From contig CABUAQ010000041.1 of NCBI GenBank assembly GCA_902489575.1, forward strand, positions 1 through 15,518: a stretch of DNA of 15,518 nt. The letters are read 5' to 3'. The notes beneath the pieces are model-generated. The model saw only the letters and a list, made by a program, of their open reading frames with translations. It was not told the origin of the DNA and made no database searches. The translations under genes and the position numbers were made by a program. Of this stretch, positions 14,642 through 15,518 are shown piece by piece (positions within the stretch are counted from its first letter, which is position 1; every line of letters starts with the position of its first letter). Source of the stretch: an uncultured bacterium. GTDB lineage: Bacteria > Cyanobacteriota > Vampirovibrionia > Gastranaerophilales > Gastranaerophilaceae.

Positions 14642-14714
14642 GGGGCGTTAGCGCAGTTGGTAGCGCACAACACTGGCAGTGTTGGGGTCAGGGGTTCGAA
14701 TCCCCTACGCTCCA
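14642..14714 (+). tRNA. tRNA-Ala (anticodon GGC)
   Basis: A complete 73-nt cloverleaf. The acceptor stem is GGGGCGT (14642-14648) with ACGCTCC (14707-14713); the D stem is GCGC/GCGC; the anticodon stem is CAACA/TGTTG with loop CTGGCAG; the T arm is AGGGG-TTCGAAT-CCCCT. The anticodon is GGC at 14675-14677, which reads GCC. The acceptor contains G3-U70, the identity pair for alanyl-tRNA synthetase, which confirms alanine. The discriminator is A14714; CCA is not encoded (the DNA continues CATTT). It stands alone with its own promoter and terminator. Confidence 0.96.
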
Positions 14715-14728
14715 CATTTATTAAAATT

Positions 14729-14762
14729 AGCACCTAAGAGCATTGGCTCAACGGTGCTTTTT
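14729..14762 (+). terminator. Terminator after tRNA-Ala
   Basis: AGCACC (14729-14734) pairs with GGTGCT (14753-14758), with an inner GAGC/GCTC helix (14738-14741, 14746-14749) and a 3 by 3 internal loop, followed by TTTT. Confidence 0.75.
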
Positions 14763-14844
14763 AGCTTTATTACTATGTTTTCATGTCGTGTGTCAGGGAT
14801 TTTGAGAAAAAGTATCGCGAGTTTGACATGTTTAGTCGGAAGTT

Positions 14845-15228
14845 TTATAAATTTTGAATTTTTTGCAATTTTTCGAGTCCTGATATGAAATAAATTACTT
14901 GTGTAATATTGTCAGAATTTAGTGTTGTTTTTGTTGCAAGAAGCTCTCGTAATTCATCTTCAAAAGATTTATCATTTATATTTTGTTCTTTTGTTTCAAA
15001 TAAAATATCTGCTAAAATGAATAATTCATCATTAAATTTTAAAGCATCACTGAGTTGTTTAATAGTAATAGCTTTTGGAAAGTTAGCCATTTTACCGTTT
15101 TCAAGTTTAGTGATTAAAGCCGCACTGACACAAGATTGTTTTTCTAATTCTCTTAAGCTTAAATTTAACGCAATGCGTCTTTGTTTAATAACAGTGCCAA
15201 ATTTAATTAATTGAGTATGTTTATCCAT
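14845..15228 (-). CDS. XRE-family transcriptional repressor
   Basis: 127 residues. Residues about 8-66 form a Cro/CI-type helix-turn-helix: FGTVIKQRRIALNLSLRELE, then SCVSAALITKLENGK, where SAALITKLE is the recognition helix, and an AITIKQLSDALKF closing helix. The C-terminal half (about 67-127) is short, charged and probably helical, suited to dimerisation. AGGAG (15235-15239) lies before the ATG. It is divergent from the gene at 15373, and the shared 144-bp control region carries two matching dyads. It therefore probably represses itself and that neighbour, as in phage, toxin-antitoxin or integrative-element switches. Confidence 0.92.
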   Translation of the reverse strand: MDKHTQLIKFGTVIKQRRIALNLSLRELEKQSCVSAALITKLENGKMANFPKAITIKQLSDALKFNDELFILADILFETKEQNINDKSFEDELRELLATKTTLNSDNITQVIYFISGLEKLQKIQNL

Positions 15229-15245
15229 AATATTCTCCTAAAAAA

Positions 15246-15274
15246 ATATTATCACGATACAATTCATAAATCAA
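15246..15274 (-). promoter_or_regulatory. Promoter of the XRE gene
   Basis: On the minus strand TTGATT (15274-15269) is followed after exactly 17 bases by TAATAT (15251-15246). The predicted start near 15239 falls at the ribosome binding site, giving a leader of only about 11 nt. Its -35 box lies in operator 1. Confidence 0.65.
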
Positions 15275-15283
15275 CACTGTTGA
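15271..15283. promoter_or_regulatory. Operator-like dyad 1
   Basis: TCAACA-C-TGTTGA is a perfect 13-bp inverted repeat with half-site TCAACA. It overlaps the -35 boxes of both divergent promoters, so a bound repressor would block both. Confidence 0.6.
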
Positions 15284-15308
15284 CAAATATTAAAAATAAG
15301 GTTATATT
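15280..15308 (+). promoter_or_regulatory. Promoter of the gene at the right edge
   Basis: TTGACA (15280-15285), a 17-bp spacer and TATATT (15303-15308) form a near-consensus sigma-70 promoter. The start is expected near 15315, leaving a leader of about 58 nt. Confidence 0.75.
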
Positions 15309-15317
15309 ATATATTAT

Positions 15318-15331
15318 TCAACATATATTGA
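15318..15331. promoter_or_regulatory. Operator-like dyad 2
   Basis: TCAACA-TA-TATTGA repeats the half-site of dyad 1 (TCAACA and, inverted, TCAATA) with a 2-bp centre. It lies just downstream of the predicted start of the rightward transcript. Confidence 0.5.
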
Positions 15332-15372
15332 TTAGTATTAAAATTTTTAGGCCTAAATAAGGAGAAACATAA

Positions 15373-15518
15373 ATGGCGAATTTAAAGCAAAAAGTATTAC
15401 ACGCATTAAAACATGAAAATCAATTAGAAATTGCATTGGATGATTTATCCAAATCGCAGGAAAATGTATTAAATAATTACTCTAATCCTGCTATTAAACA
15501 AAAAGATAAAAATAAAAT
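15373..15518 (+). CDS. Start of an unknown gene, cut by the window end
   Basis: 48 codons and two bases without a stop; the 3' part is outside the window. GGAGAA (15361-15366) precedes the ATG. The visible protein is hydrophilic and helical (MANLKQKVLHALKHENQLEI, then ALDDLSKSQENVLNNYSNPA) with no signal peptide or recognisable domain. It has a strong promoter under apparent control of the divergent XRE repressor, so its product is probably the regulated function of a small module. I do not recognise it. Confidence 0.7.
   Translation, partial: MANLKQKVLHALKHENQLEIALDDLSKSQENVLNNYSNPAIKQKDKNK

Noticed and set aside
14679..14888. Open frame starting within the tRNA (MLGSGVRIPYAP)
   Set aside because: The peptide is the usual translation of a tRNA 3' end; not a gene.
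14909..15214. Plus-strand open frame opposite the XRE gene
   Set aside because: Antisense of a clear helix-turn-helix gene with its own ribosome binding site and promoter.

Overview
The window is AT-rich bacterial DNA with GGAG-type ribosome binding sites, Sec and Tat leader peptides and a LysR regulator, so probably a diderm with a periplasm. Two adjacent minus-strand genes near 10.8-12.1 kb (a CheR-like fragment and a GNAT-like protein) resemble, from memory, protein families of gut Gastranaerophilales (Vampirovibrionia/Melainabacteria). That assignment is an inference of moderate confidence; low-GC Clostridia or Elusimicrobia are alternatives.

Layout. 1-533: a strong hairpin terminator, then gene-free DNA with short repeats and a promoter. 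534-2354: a secreted paralogue of 1-deoxy-D-xylulose-5-phosphate synthase (DXS) that keeps the thiamine diphosphate machinery but has lost the two arginines that hold the phosphate of glyceraldehyde 3-phosphate. 2399-3292: a LysR regulator, convergent with the DXS-like gene and divergent from the main operon. 3390-9141: a tightly packed operon of a small helical protein, a decayed segment, an iron-sulfur flavoprotein, a secreted dienelactone-hydrolase-like enzyme, a secreted carboxymuconolactone decarboxylase/cupin fusion, TatA, TatC, a short-chain dehydrogenase and an aldo/keto reductase with a perfect twin-arginine leader. A hairpin terminator closes it. 9220-10395: a cyclophilin-like protein and a nucleotidyltransferase-like protein. 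10396-10772: repeat-bearing spacer, with copies of a motif also seen at 94-139. 10773-12099: the CheR-like fragment and the GNAT-like gene. 12288-12641: a small secreted protein made of six 16-residue repeats. 12850-13771: two small membrane-anchored proteins of unknown function. 13815-14387: a maltose/galactoside-type O-acetyltransferase. 14642-14714: tRNA-Ala(GGC) with its terminator. 14845-15518: an XRE repressor gene divergent from a gene cut by the window end, with overlapping promoters and two matching operator-like dyads.

How it fits together. The central operon couples a Tat translocase to its only visible Tat substrate (the aldo/keto reductase) and to two Sec-exported enzymes. The nearby DXS-like enzyme also carries a Sec leader. 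Four enzymes of normally cytoplasmic families therefore appear to be exported, next to cytoplasmic redox partners (iron-sulfur flavoprotein, SDR) and a LysR regulator. This looks like an envelope-located carbonyl or small-molecule modification pathway; the substrate cannot be read from sequence. The strongest leads are the altered DXS-like active site, the Tat-linked exported enzyme set and the divergent XRE switch at the right edge.
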